From: Bifidobacterium thermophilum DSM 20210
GTDB lineage: Bacteria; Actinomycetota; Actinomycetes; Actinomycetales; Bifidobacteriaceae
NCBI GenBank assembly: GCA_000771265.1
Contig: JDUB01000011.1
Span: forward strand, 1 to 64,000
DNA length: 64,000 nucleotides
Direction: 5' to 3'
In this document: positions 21,405 through 30,427 of the stretch, one piece after another
Numbering within the stretch: the stretch's first letter is position 1
Layout of the letters: every line of letters starts with the position of its first letter
Notes under the pieces: model-generated
What the model was told of the DNA's origin: nothing
Database searches by the model: none
What the model saw: only the letters and a program-made list of their open reading frames with translations
Position numbers and translations under genes: made by a program

Positions 21405-23087
21405 ATGGACGAACACGCGATACACCAGTGGCTCATCGATTGTTTTGGCCCGATCCAGGGAGAGATAGCTTGGCAGCAGCTTTCCCAACTACCGCAGGAG
21501 GTCCGGGACCAACTGGCGCAGCAGGATCCACAGAAGCTGCCGAAGCCTGACGAGGTGCGGGCGATGATGAAAGCCTTCACTGAAGGTGGGCTGAATTCTT
21601 TGGCTGAAATGCAGCAGACCGTAGAACGCGGCCCGATCAATGTGAAGCTCGCGGCAACCATCGCGCTCGACCGCGCCAATGACGAATCATCATGGCAATC
21701 CGTCAACGCGCAAGACGCCGCCAGCGTACGGCGTGCCGCCAGCGAGGCGAACCTGTGGCTGGACAGCGCCTGCGAATTCGACCCCGCTCCGGGCGAAACC
21801 GAAGTGCTCACTCGCGCCGACTGGGTCAACGGCACGCTTGATTCATGGGCGAAATTCGCCGGGCCGGTCGCATCCGCGATGAACGAGGCCCTGGCATCGG
21901 TGGTTTCCGAACGGCTCGGGGACGCGTTCGACGGCGATATCGCCGGTATTTACGCAGGCCCGATTCCGCTGCCCATCCCGGAGAATCTCAAGAATCCGTC
22001 ACAAATTGTCAAACTACTGGCGAATACGTCATTCGCCATGCAATTGGGCCATGCCGCCGGCGATTTGTCGCATGAAGTCCGCGGCAGTTTCGACCAGGGC
22101 GTGCCGCTGCTCAATAATCCGGCGGGCGGGTTGATTGCGCAAAACGCCATTGAATACGCGCGTTCGCTTGATATCGACCAAAGCGAGGTCCTCGCTTTCC
22201 TTGCGTTGCAGGAAGAAGCGCATGCCAGGCTGTTCGCTTCGGTTCCTTGGCTTATGCCTCGATTCGAGGCGCTGATCGGCAAGTATGCACGCGGAACGCG
22301 CATTGATTTGGACGCGATGGAAGAGCAGCTGCGCGATGCGGAAATCATGAACCCGGATTCCTTCTCCGGCGCGGTGAACCTCACCAACGTGGCCATCCCC
22401 GATACACCGGAGCAGCGTGAGGCGCTGGCAAGCCTCGAGGAGCTGCTGACGCTCGTGGAGGGCTGGACCGATTGCGTCACATGGAAGGCCGGCATGGCGC
22501 ACCTGCCGCATTTGGATCAATTGCGTGAAATGATGCGTCGCGAGCGTGCGGTCGGTGGGCCGGCGCAACGGACTTTCGAATCGCTGCTGGGATTGCAGTT
22601 GCGCCCCAAGCGCATCAGGGAAGCGGCGGATCTGTGGGCGCGAATCGACGCGGATTTCGGTATGGAACGCCGTGACGCGAAGTGGTCGCACCCTGATCTG
22701 CTGCCGAAACTGCCCGGCGAGCATGCCGGCGACGAAGTTACGTCGGGTGCCACGGCTTCCGGCGCTGATGCGGATGCTGCAGGACAGACGGGTGCTCAAG
22801 GAGCTGAGAGCACAGGAATCGATTGGGATGCGGAACTGTCCAAACTGTTGGATGAGGACGCGCGCAGCCAGAACCAATCCGAAGCGGGGTCGGACGCGGA
22901 ATCCGCCCAGAACAATCAGCACAGCCCAAATGGCGAGGATGGCCAGAATCCGGGGCATCCGGCCCAGGACAGCGGCAATCACGTGGATGGTGCCGGCGAG
23001 GGCAACACTGCTCAAGGCGGTGATGCTCAAAGCGGTACCGCTCAAGGCGGCGCCGACAATGGGAATGGTACCGGCGAGGACGACTAA
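21405..23087 (+). CDS. Zincin_2/DUF2342-family protein with altered zinc motif
   Basis: The 560-residue protein matches the actinobacterial family often annotated as zinc-dependent metalloprotease or putative hydrolase. Features are WVNGTLDSWAKFAGPVASAMNEA in the N-terminal third, the LALQEEAHARLFASVPWL helix (residues 267-282), and WTDCVTWKAGMAHLPHL later. The place where a zincin HExxH would sit reads QEEAH (269-273), so one expected His is Gln and protease activity is doubtful. The C-terminal ~120 residues are acidic, rich in Gly, Ala, Gln and Asn, and probably disordered. It converges with the helicase gene. Confidence 0.75.
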   Translation: MDEHAIHQWLIDCFGPIQGEIAWQQLSQLPQEVRDQLAQQDPQKLPKPDEVRAMMKAFTEGGLNSLAEMQQTVERGPINVKLAATIALDRANDESSWQSVNAQDAASVRRAASEANLWLDSACEFDPAPGETEVLTRADWVNGTLDSWAKFAGPVASAMNEALASVVSERLGDAFDGDIAGIYAGPIPLPIPENLKNPSQIVKLLANTSFAMQLGHAAGDLSHEVRGSFDQGVPLLNNPAGGLIAQNAIEYARSLDIDQSEVLAFLALQEEAHARLFASVPWLMPRFEALIGKYARGTRIDLDAMEEQLRDAEIMNPDSFSGAVNLTNVAIPDTPEQREALASLEELLTLVEGWTDCVTWKAGMAHLPHLDQLREMMRRERAVGGPAQRTFESLLGLQLRPKRIREAADLWARIDADFGMERRDAKWSHPDLLPKLPGEHAGDEVTSGATASGADADAAGQTGAQGAESTGIDWDAELSKLLDEDARSQNQSEAGSDAESAQNNQHSPNGEDGQNPGHPAQDSGNHVDGAGEGNTAQGGDAQSGTAQGGADNGNGTGEDD

Positions 23088-23116
23088 TTCCTAAGACTCC
23101 GACGACCATAACGATA

Positions 23117-23182
23117 GACGGGATGATGTTGCCACTTGCGGTCACGGCCCACCGCTTGACCGTTCGGCGGCATCATCCCGTC
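23117..23182. terminator. Nested hairpin between convergent genes
   Basis: GACGGGATGATG (23117-23128) pairs perfectly with CATCATCCCGTC (23171-23182). Inside, CGGTCA (23139-23144) pairs with TGACCG (23157-23162). It lies between the stops of the DUF2342 gene and the helicase gene. There is no long U-tract, so it may be a two-way terminator or a transcript-end stabiliser. Confidence 0.6.
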
Positions 23183-23258
23183 AAACTTTGAGGCGTCATC
23201 AACCCTTACCTGACGCAGCTGGTCAGCCCCCGTTCGTCTAAATCCAGACGCGCGGCAG

Positions 23259-24776
23259 TCACACCAGAAAACGGCTCGGGCGTCGCCGCGCACCCGTATC
23301 GCTCGACTGCCGGGCTGCAAACGACAAGTGCAATGTATCCTCAGCACGAGTGACCCCCACGTACATCAACCGGCGTTCCTCCTCAAGCGCTTCTCCGGGC
23401 GCCGGAGACCCGTACGGCAACAGCCCCTCCGAGCAGCCGACAATGAACACGTGCGGGAATTCCAAACCCTTCGACGCATGAATCGTGGACACCGTTACAG
23501 CAGAGGAATCCTTCACAATCCCCTTGGCCTCAAGCAGCGCCGCTTGTTCCTGCGTTTCATCGGCAAGCGGTGACGACTGCCAACCGGCATCACGACGCAC
23601 ACGGAACCGCAATCCTTGCCCTCGCAACGCGGCACATACATGCTGCTGTTGGGCGTTGATGCGCGTCAGCACCGCGATATCAGATGCCGACACGCCTTGC
23701 GCTACAAGCCTCGCAATCCGGGCGGCGATACCCTGGGCTTCCTGCTCGTCGTCATCGTATTGGGTGCGAACCACGCGCACCCCCGCACCACGGCCGGATT
23801 CCAGACGCAAGTAGTGCTCGCGTTCGGGAGAAGCAGCAAGAATCCGGTTCGCATACCCCACAATCTGCGGTGTCGAGCGATAATCAGTGCGCAAACTGAT
23901 ATCCGCAGCGACAGGCGAGAATTCCTCGGTGAAATGCAACAGGTCATAGCTGCTCGCCCCGGCGAACGAGTAGATGGTCTGCGCCGGGTCCCCCACCACG
24001 CAGATGTTCCGGTTGTCGCCCAGCCAACGGGTCAGCAGACGATGCTGAAGCGGCGAAACATCCTGATATTCGTCAACGGTCAGCCACCGGATCGAACGGC
24101 GGATGGCACGCGCGGCATCCGCATCATCGTCAATCACATGACACGCCATGAGCAGAATGTCATTGAAATCAATATGCCCTGTCGCCGATTTCTCCTGTTC
24201 ATACGCTGTATATACGTCAGCGAAACGGTCAGGTTCCAAGCCGATAGGCGGCTGCCGGTGAGTGGCGGCGCAAACCCTGCCATAATCGTCGGGTGCGATG
24301 AGCTGCACCTTGCACCAGTTGATTTCAGCGAGCACATCGCGTACTGCGGGCAATCCGGTCTGGGTGGGGTCAAGACCTTCCGGATTCACCGTGCGACGCA
24401 ACGCCCGCGCGGTAAGCTCCTGCGGGCGGTCGGTGACATGAGGGAACGGCGCGCCGCAGACATCCGGCCATACGCGACGAAGCTGGTGGAGGGCAGCGGA
24501 ATGGAATGTCGCCGCGGTCACGTCATCGCCGACACCAAGCGTGCCGAGCCGGGCACGCATCTCGGCGGCGGCTTTCACGGAGAAGGTGACGGCGAGGACT
24601 CCTCGGGCATCCCAAGCGCCCGTTCGGCAGCCGTAGGCGATGCGCCGCGTGATGGTGCGCGTTTTACCGGCGCCTGCACACGCCACAATCCGCACCGGGC
24701 CATCCAACGCCGTGGCGGCTTCGCGTTGCGCATCATCGAGGCCTGCGAGCACATCATCCTCAACCGAACCATTCAT
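23259..24776 (-). CDS. UvrD/PcrA-like superfamily 1 DNA helicase, short form
   Basis: The protein unwinds DNA with ATP, moving 3' to 5' if it follows the family. Motifs appear in order: LDDAQREAA (Q motif), ACAGAGKTRT (Walker A, GAGKT 35-39), VTFSVKAAAEMR, WLTVDEYQDVSPLQ (motif II), VVGDPAQTIYSFAGA (motif III), LRTDYRST (IV), STIHASKGLEFPHVF (V) and RRLMYVGVTRAED (VI). At 505 residues it is much shorter than PcrA (~720), with a reduced 2B domain and no C-terminal tail, resembling UvrD2-type actinobacterial proteins. CACAAT lies eight bases before the ATG. Its divergent neighbour is the phosphotransferase-like gene. Confidence 0.88.
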   Translation of the reverse strand: MNGSVEDDVLAGLDDAQREAATALDGPVRIVACAGAGKTRTITRRIAYGCRTGAWDARGVLAVTFSVKAAAEMRARLGTLGVGDDVTAATFHSAALHQLRRVWPDVCGAPFPHVTDRPQELTARALRRTVNPEGLDPTQTGLPAVRDVLAEINWCKVQLIAPDDYGRVCAATHRQPPIGLEPDRFADVYTAYEQEKSATGHIDFNDILLMACHVIDDDADAARAIRRSIRWLTVDEYQDVSPLQHRLLTRWLGDNRNICVVGDPAQTIYSFAGASSYDLLHFTEEFSPVAADISLRTDYRSTPQIVGYANRILAASPEREHYLRLESGRGAGVRVVRTQYDDDEQEAQGIAARIARLVAQGVSASDIAVLTRINAQQQHVCAALRGQGLRFRVRRDAGWQSSPLADETQEQAALLEAKGIVKDSSAVTVSTIHASKGLEFPHVFIVGCSEGLLPYGSPAPGEALEEERRLMYVGVTRAEDTLHLSFAARQSSDTGARRRPSRFLV

Positions 24777-24784
24777 ACCTCGCT

Positions 24785-24790
24785 ATTGTG
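24785..24790 (-). promoter_or_regulatory. -10-like CACAAT before the helicase gene
   Basis: CACAAT, eight bases, then ATG on the minus strand. GAGGT abuts the ATG too closely to act well as a ribosome site. Confidence 0.3.
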
Positions 24791-24933
24791 TCAGTCGGCA
24801 CGACCGCGTGCAAACTTGACACGGATGGCGGGATGGTGGATGGTGTCCCTGCTTGGCGTTGCGCATGGCGATTGCGAGTTGGCGCACGGCGGGCGGTGGG
24901 AGCCAAGAGTTGAAGCGGCGCTCAGTTGGAATC

Positions 24934-25247
24934 TTGGACTATACCCGTTGTCGAATGTCAATCAGCGATTCAGTCCGGGCAACAGGGCGCAAATCGTCGG
25001 ATATGGGAGCGCCGACCCCCAGGAAATGGCGGAATACCAAGAGACGAGATCCACCGGCTATTCCATGCTAGGACATGCGCCAGGACCAAACCCGAAATCG
25101 AGGCTCGAATATGAATCCAGTCCGAGAGACCCGCGGACACGGGAGTACAGGACCGTAAGGAATGGCGGAATACCAACACGGCTATTCCATGCTAGGACAT
25201 GCGCCAGGACCAAATCCGAAATCGGCGGCCGAACATGAATCCAGTCC
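24934..25247. repeat. Family F: 41-bp units with inverted GGAC..GTCC ends, three copies
   Basis: Units at 24934-24976, 25083-25123 and 25207-25247 each begin with a form of GGACCAAATCCGAAAT and end with a form of GAATCCAGTCC, so each is an imperfect palindrome. The last two are exactly 41 bp and are preceded by a shared leader containing GGCTATTCCATGCTAGGACA, making a larger direct repeat (25024-25123 and 25160-25247). The family recurs at 54808-55463. No gene is seen in this 740-bp gap. Confidence 0.8.
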
Positions 25248-25506
25248 ACAGAAACAGAACGGAACCCATACATGTAAGGCATCCGACTTGAAAAAAGCCG
25301 GAATACCTAGGAAAAGCCCAGTCGAATGACCATCATCGATGCATACCCGGCCGAGCCGGCAGACCGCAATTGAGCCATACCACGCCAAACTGGACTTTAC
25401 CGACAATCGCCATCAAGTCATTCCATCCATGCCGCGCCCGTATTCCTGTACACGGTTTTTCCGCCCAACATGCCGAATCCTGCTCGATTCAGGCGATTGC
25501 CTGTAT

Positions 25507-25512
25507 TACTGT
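25507..25512 (+). promoter_or_regulatory. -10-like TACTGT before GTG 25519
   Basis: TACTGT, six bases (GGAACT), then GTG. The LacI gene has the same GAACTGTG at its start. No ribosome site is present. Confidence 0.4.
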
Positions 25513-25518
25513 GGAACT

Positions 25519-27723
25519 GTGAATCAGCGAAGCGATTTTATGCTGGCGGCCTTGGCGTCGGCCGTCATGCCGGACATTTCCGTGGCAGGCGTACGCGCAA
25601 GCAACCAAGGCAACGCCACCGACGAAGCCCGAGGCATCGACCATGCCGTCGTACAGGACTCCTCAGGACGCCTGTATGACGTGCATGCCAGCGACACCGA
25701 AGCGGGCCGCAAGCATCTGCGCGGGCGTATCAAGGCCGCCCAGGCGCTGCAGCGGGCGAAGGAGCCTGCTGCGCTCGGTTTCGCCGTCGACCGTGTACTC
25801 GCCAGTTCCGACGGGGACGACGAGCATGGCCCGACCGGCACGACCGCGGTCATGGTTTCGCCGCATTTCGATGGCATGTCACGGCCACTTGACCTGCTGA
25901 CCTTGGATGATTGCGCCAGCGTCGGCACGGCGATCGGCGCGATTCACCGGCTCAATCCGGCGTTCATTCCGCAAGAGCATTATCCAGCGTATGCAACCGG
26001 CCAAATCAGGGCGCAACTGGTCGCATGGATCAAGCGTCTCAGGCAAGCCGGGCATATCCCCCAGGAAATCACGTCAAGCTGGACGGCGGTACTCGACACG
26101 GATGGCCTGTGGTCGTTCTCGACATGCCTGGTGCATGGTGGATTCCATGACGGTGACATTCTGTTCTCAGGCTCGACGATCACCTCGATCGTCAACTGGC
26201 AGGATATGCAAATCAACGATCCGGCACGCGATCTTGCATGGATTTTCGGCAAACTTGACGAACCGCACCGCAATGCGGTGTTGGCGGCATACGGACGGAT
26301 GCTCGGTTCGCGTCTGGACAGCCTGATCATGTTGCGGGCCAATCTGTGGCTGCAAATGGAGCAGGTCGGCGAATTCATTCAGGCGCTCAGCGATGCAGAC
26401 AGCCAGAAAATCATCCAGTTCAAGGCTCAAGTCGAACGGCTCGCCCACCAGCTGAGCCTTGCGACCGGATCGCGGTCCCCTGCCGCATCAATCCACCGTT
26501 CCGACGGCAAGCCGCCGAGCACCATCACAGTCGGCACTCTGCTGGATGCCGGGGAGCGGCGTGACGCGATGCTGCGCGAGGAAGCCCGACGCAAGGCGGC
26601 TGCGCAGGAAGCGGACAACACCAATGATGCTTCGGCACAAGCCGGGAACGCCGGCAGCGGTGAGCCGAGCGACCAGACCAATGAGACCGACCGCACCGGT
26701 TCGGCGCAAATCGCGCGTGCGACCATCAAACGCGACGAGACATCGGACAGCACGAAATCTTCACCGGTACACGCCGGAAGCGCCGGGAACGCCAGAAACA
26801 GTAGCGAAGACACCGGCGACAGCACGGCAAGCCGCCCTGTTACCAACCCGCACAGCGAGGCGCCGACGATTGCCATCAAACCGCCGAGCTTCGCAATTCG
26901 CGGCATCCAGGTGAATAACGCGTCGGGCACCATCCAGACCATCGACGACGACACACGCAGCGAGACAATCACGGTTGCAAACGCTCAGGGCACGCAAAGC
27001 GTTGCTCGAAACGAAATCCAAGGCGGAACTGCACACCAGACGAACGATGGCGGCACTGATGTAGCCCGCCCGGAGGAAGGTCATGGAGGGCAGTCGGCGC
27101 AGCCCTCCGCACGCAGTGCGCAATCAGCGCAGTTCCAAGTGCAGGAAGCGACCCGGCACATTGGGCAGAACGGCAATGTGATCAGCGAAACGCAGTCGTA
27201 TGTTTCCGCTCGCGTCCGCGTGCGCAAAGACAGTGATGCCAACGCGGAAGGGTTCGCCGACAGCGACGCCGAAACCGTGGCGTTCCGGGCCGCCGAGCAG
27301 CAGTCCAACGGGCAGGATGGCAGGCAGAACGGGCAGTCCGGCGACGATGAGCATGCTCCGGAAACCATTCTCATCCCCCTGCTTGAGCGTGAGGAGCGCG
27401 CGATGCGGGACGCCCGGGAAAGCCTTGAGGCCGCGTCCCGTCAGCAACACCACCGCGACGAAGCATCCGATGCTTCCAACAATCCGCAAGATGCCGGCAA
27501 TCAGGTGTCTGATGGGCGATCGAATGCTCACGCCAACGGTGACGGTCACAGCGAACCCGTTATTTCAAGCGGCACAGACGACAGCCATGGCCAGGCAGAC
27601 AAAGCTGATCAGGCCGAGCAGGAACAGCGCGATCAGCAAGACCGCCCAGCCGGGCAACCGACCGATGCCAACCATGGAGAAGAGGCTGCCACCGGGCAGT
27701 CCGACACCACGCCGAAAGCGTAA
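25519..27723 (+). CDS. Phosphotransferase-fold protein (APH-like), probable pseudokinase, with long disordered tail
   Basis: Residues ~1-350 follow the aminoglycoside/macrolide phosphotransferase fold, ending in LVHGGFHDGDIL (204-215) and IVNWQDMQINDPARDLAWIF (224-243). In active members these read HGDxHxxN and hhDW. Here the catalytic Asp is Gly208, the metal-binding Asn is Asp213 and the second metal Asp is Asn226, so catalysis is doubtful. Residues ~380-734 are low-complexity, rich in Ala, Gln, Asn, Ser, Asp and Glu, and probably disordered. GTG 25519 is taken as start because the family region begins there; upstream in-frame sequence to 25339 looks non-coding. DUF3107 follows on the same strand. 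A role as a binding or regulatory protein is inference. Confidence 0.75.
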   Translation: MNQRSDFMLAALASAVMPDISVAGVRASNQGNATDEARGIDHAVVQDSSGRLYDVHASDTEAGRKHLRGRIKAAQALQRAKEPAALGFAVDRVLASSDGDDEHGPTGTTAVMVSPHFDGMSRPLDLLTLDDCASVGTAIGAIHRLNPAFIPQEHYPAYATGQIRAQLVAWIKRLRQAGHIPQEITSSWTAVLDTDGLWSFSTCLVHGGFHDGDILFSGSTITSIVNWQDMQINDPARDLAWIFGKLDEPHRNAVLAAYGRMLGSRLDSLIMLRANLWLQMEQVGEFIQALSDADSQKIIQFKAQVERLAHQLSLATGSRSPAASIHRSDGKPPSTITVGTLLDAGERRDAMLREEARRKAAAQEADNTNDASAQAGNAGSGEPSDQTNETDRTGSAQIARATIKRDETSDSTKSSPVHAGSAGNARNSSEDTGDSTASRPVTNPHSEAPTIAIKPPSFAIRGIQVNNASGTIQTIDDDTRSETITVANAQGTQSVARNEIQGGTAHQTNDGGTDVARPEEGHGGQSAQPSARSAQSAQFQVQEATRHIGQNGNVISETQSYVSARVRVRKDSDANAEGFADSDAETVAFRAAEQQSNGQDGRQNGQSGDDEHAPETILIPLLEREERAMRDARESLEAASRQQHHRDEASDASNNPQDAGNQVSDGRSNAHANGDGHSEPVISSGTDDSHGQADKADQAEQEQRDQQDRPAGQPTDANHGEEAATGQSDTTPKA

Positions 27724-27838
27724 CCGCACGCCAACGGGCACAATAGAACACAAGAATCACAGGACATAGCCGCACGACACCCCGGTTTCCTTCCGGGAAG
27801 GCACAGGATGGGCGCGCGGATCAACGACAGGAGCAGAC

Positions 27839-28063
27839 ATGGACATCGAACTGGGCATCCAGAACGTGGCACGGCCGGTGAGCTTCACTTCCGATGACAC
27901 CGCCGAGCATATCAGCGCGATCATCGACGACGCGGTCGCCAATGGCAAGATCATCGACCTCGTGGACACCAAGGGCCGGCATATCGTGGTTCCGGGCGCG
28001 GCGCTCGGCTATGCGCTGATCGGTTCCGAGACCAAGCACGCGGTCGGTTTCGGCGCGCTGTGA
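27839..28063 (+). CDS. DUF3107 family protein
   Basis: A 74-residue actinobacterial protein beginning MDIELGIQNVARPVSF and ending IGSETKHAVGFGAL, with DTKGRHIVVPGAALGYALIG between. These are the conserved blocks of DUF3107. It is small, with no membrane segment, and its function is unknown. AGGAG lies seven bases before the ATG. Actinobacterial genomes often keep this gene near UvrD2-type helicases, as here. Confidence 0.85.
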   Translation: MDIELGIQNVARPVSFTSDDTAEHISAIIDDAVANGKIIDLVDTKGRHIVVPGAALGYALIGSETKHAVGFGAL

Positions 28064-28275
28064 CTTCGCTCCGAGGCATGCGGCGCGCGCGTAGTTTCTG
28101 GATGTACGTGAGCTGTGCAATGCACGTGATCGCACAATTCACGTAGGCATAAGGTACGCATCTTCTGTGTGGCTGGGCTGCTGCTGCAGGGCCTGTGCGG
28201 GGCTTCGCGGATTGTGTTATGCGACCCCCGTTGCGCGGACGGTATTGCGCAGACCGTGGTCGCACAGCAACGACA

Positions 28276-28313
28276 ACAATGCCCGACTTCCTCACCGGGA
28301 GGCCGGGCATTGT
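28276..28313. terminator. Hairpin between DUF3107 and PHP genes
   Basis: ACAATGCCCG (28276-28285) pairs with CGGGCATTGT (28304-28313), with an inner CTCC/GGAG pairing in the loop. It lies between convergent genes and fits a two-way terminator. The rest of the 28064-28447 gap shows nothing I can name. Confidence 0.65.
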
Positions 28314-28447
28314 CATTACCGTACGTTGTCGCCTCGCATCATTGCGTTACGTCGTTGTTTTCCCGCCATCCTGCCGTCGGGACGTTGGACTTGGGTCGCC
28401 ACGGACACAGACACGCCGCCATTGCCCCTGACACTCTGGGCCACGAA

Positions 28448-29332
28448 TCAAATCAACGGAATCGCGCCTCGCTCAACGATGCTCCTGACTGTTTCATCAT
28501 CGGTCAGGTTCTCCCCCAATCGGTTCGGTTTGCCACCTTGCCCGTGCCAATCGGAGCCGCCGGTGACAAGCAGATGGTGGCGTGAGGCGATATCCAGCAG
28601 GCGCCGACGCTGCTGGGGCGGATTGCCGCGATGCCACACTTCAAGCCCGTCCAGTCCGGCATCGATAAGCTGCCCGATTTGGTCGTCCGACAACAGCACG
28701 GGATTACGACTGGGATCGCCGGCATGAGCGATGACACTGACTCCCCCAGCTTGCTTGACGGCACGAACCACATCGACGGCATCCGGCGACGGAGTGGGAA
28801 TGTAGTAAGGGCTGCGCGAACCGACAGCGCCGTCGAACGCCGCCGAGCGATCCGGATACGCCCCCGCAGCGACCAACGCATCCGCGATATGCGGCCGGCC
28901 GACTGTCGTCTCATCGCCTTCGCGAATCTGAGCGAGCACATCATCCCAAGTAATCGGGTAATCCTTGGAAATCAGCTCGACCATACGCTTCGTGCGCTCA
29001 AGTCTGGCTCGACGAAGTTTGGCGAACAATCCGCTGATTTCGCGATTGTGTGGATCGTACTGGTATGCGAGCATATGCACCGACACGCCATCCGCATCCG
29101 CCGTCACTTCAGTGCCCCGCACCAGATGCAGGCCGTACTCCGTGGCAGCCGTTGCCGCATCATTCCAACCTGCGGTGGTGTCATGATCAGTGATCGCAAC
29201 CCCGTGCAGCCCCAATGCGCACGCTTCACGGACCATATCCGCAGGTGTCTGCCGACCGTCGGAGAAGACGGTGTGACAGTGCAAATCCCACCCCTCGGAT
29301 GGCGGATTATCAGCGATATGTGCAAGAGTCAT
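28448..29332 (-). CDS. PHP-domain phosphoesterase (YciV/TrpH-like)
   Basis: The 294-residue protein has the PHP metal sites: DLHCHTVFSDG (16-26, His18 and His20), VAITDHDTT (Asp49, His50, Asp51), EVTAD, VIAHAGDP and GGSDWHGQ near the C-terminus. Relatives hydrolyse 3',5'-nucleoside bisphosphate and trim RNA 5' ends. An insertion of ~60 residues follows the HMLAYQYD strand, as in that group. ATG 29332 is chosen because the family begins there; TACGAT sits six bases before it and no ribosome site is present. It is divergent from the VKOR gene. Confidence 0.87.
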   Translation of the reverse strand: MTLAHIADNPPSEGWDLHCHTVFSDGRQTPADMVREACALGLHGVAITDHDTTAGWNDAATAATEYGLHLVRGTEVTADADGVSVHMLAYQYDPHNREISGLFAKLRRARLERTKRMVELISKDYPITWDDVLAQIREGDETTVGRPHIADALVAAGAYPDRSAAFDGAVGSRSPYYIPTPSPDAVDVVRAVKQAGGVSVIAHAGDPSRNPVLLSDDQIGQLIDAGLDGLEVWHRGNPPQQRRRLLDIASRHHLLVTGGSDWHGQGGKPNRLGENLTDDETVRSIVERGAIPLI

Positions 29333-29338
29333 ATCACC

Positions 29339-29344
29339 ATCGTA
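29339..29344 (-). promoter_or_regulatory. -10 hexamer TACGAT before the PHP gene
   Basis: On the minus strand TACGAT, six bases, ATG. This is the leaderless spacing seen at other genes here. Confidence 0.4.
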
Positions 29345-29437
29345 AGCTGGATATTCGCAACCGGCCAACGACACGCGCAGAAGCGCGGCGCGCACGGCAC
29401 ATCGGTAATCAGCGTAACCAGCGAGGAAGGCGGCATC

Positions 29438-30115
29438 GTGAGCGAACAGACGACACCAAAGCCACAACAGCAGCGGAATTCGAGCGCTTCGGCAGAGCAG
29501 GATGCGGTGATTCCCGGCTGGCGACACGGCAGCACATGGACGTATCTGATCATGCTGCTCGCTTCTGCGGCGGCTCTGTTTGTTTCGTTCATGCTGTCCG
29601 CCGAGACGCTTCGACTCGCACGCCGGCCGAATCAGCTGCTCGCCTGCGATATCAACAATGTGGTTTCCTGCTCGCAGGTCGCGCAATCCTGGCAGGCGGA
29701 GCTGGTGAAACTGGGTGATTTGAGCTTCCCGAACGCCTTCTTCGGCATTGCGGCGGAAAGCGTGTTCGTGACCATAGCAGTGATTGGTCTGGCTCGTGTG
29801 CGCGTGCCGCGCTGGTTCGCAACTTGCACGTGGCTCGGCGGGCTTGCCGCGCTGCTGTTCTCCTACTGGCTGACCACGCAGTCGTTGTTCGTGATCCACG
29901 CGTTGTGCCCGTGGTGCTTGGCTCTGATGTTCTCGACGACCATCCAGTTCATGGCGTTGAGTCATGCGACGGTTACGGTGCAGGATATTCCCCATGGCAA
30001 ACGCGGTTTGCGCACCTATTACCGTCTGAATTATGACCTGATGGCGGATGTCGTGTGGGTGCTGGCGATTATCGCGCTGATTTTGGTGAAGGACGGCAGC
30101 GCAATTTTCAGGTGA
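29438..30115 (+). CDS. Vitamin K epoxide reductase (VKOR) family membrane protein
   Basis: Bacterial VKOR reoxidises a DsbA-like thiol oxidase using quinone, supporting disulfide formation outside the cell. The 225-residue protein has a hydrophilic N-terminus (1-32), four to five membrane segments, the loop pair Cys70 and Cys78 in ACDINNVVSCSQ, and the redox pair CPWC (157-160). Length fits a stand-alone VKOR without a fused Trx domain. The start is GTG 29438 with GAGGAAGG seven bases upstream. No DsbA partner is in the window. Confidence 0.93.
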   Translation: MSEQTTPKPQQQRNSSASAEQDAVIPGWRHGSTWTYLIMLLASAAALFVSFMLSAETLRLARRPNQLLACDINNVVSCSQVAQSWQAELVKLGDLSFPNAFFGIAAESVFVTIAVIGLARVRVPRWFATCTWLGGLAALLFSYWLTTQSLFVIHALCPWCLALMFSTTIQFMALSHATVTVQDIPHGKRGLRTYYRLNYDLMADVVWVLAIIALILVKDGSAIFR

Positions 30116-30265
30116 GCTGAGCCGCATTCGGCAGTATCGCACGGTAGGTGGGCGCATTGCACGAGTGCGAACGGCCCCGGCTGTTTTCGGCTGGGCTTGT
30201 CCGCGCAAAATTGTCGCTAGCGGTACCGTATCAACAGCCTCGTCGCCACTGCCTTGAGCGATTTC

Positions 30266-30321
30266 TCTTATACAAACTGGTTACGCTCAGCGCCCGCTGA
30301 GCGTAACCAGTTTGTATAAGA
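30266..30321. repeat. Family B palindrome, perfect 26-bp hairpin
   Basis: The arm 30266-30291 (starting TCTTATACAAACTGG) is perfectly repeated inverted at 30296-30321, with only GCCC as loop. It lies between the convergent VKOR and dapF genes and ends in TATAAGA, giving a short U-containing tail on each transcript. It is the best-preserved copy of the family and very likely a two-way terminator. Confidence 0.85.
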
Positions 30322-30427
30322 AAGGGTTGGCGTGCACACGGGCTGCCCCAATCTCAAGCGTGCGCGCTGAATGCGCCCTATGATTGCGTCCGCTCGTTGC
30401 GAGGATTAGAGGAGCACACCAGGCGAG

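Noticed and set aside
23616-25238. 540-codon plus-strand frame
   Set aside because: It overlaps the helicase gene on the other strand and runs into repeat DNA; the helicase motifs are complete.
29333-30208. N-terminal extension of the PHP gene
   Set aside because: It would overlap the whole VKOR gene; PHP motifs begin at ATG 29332.
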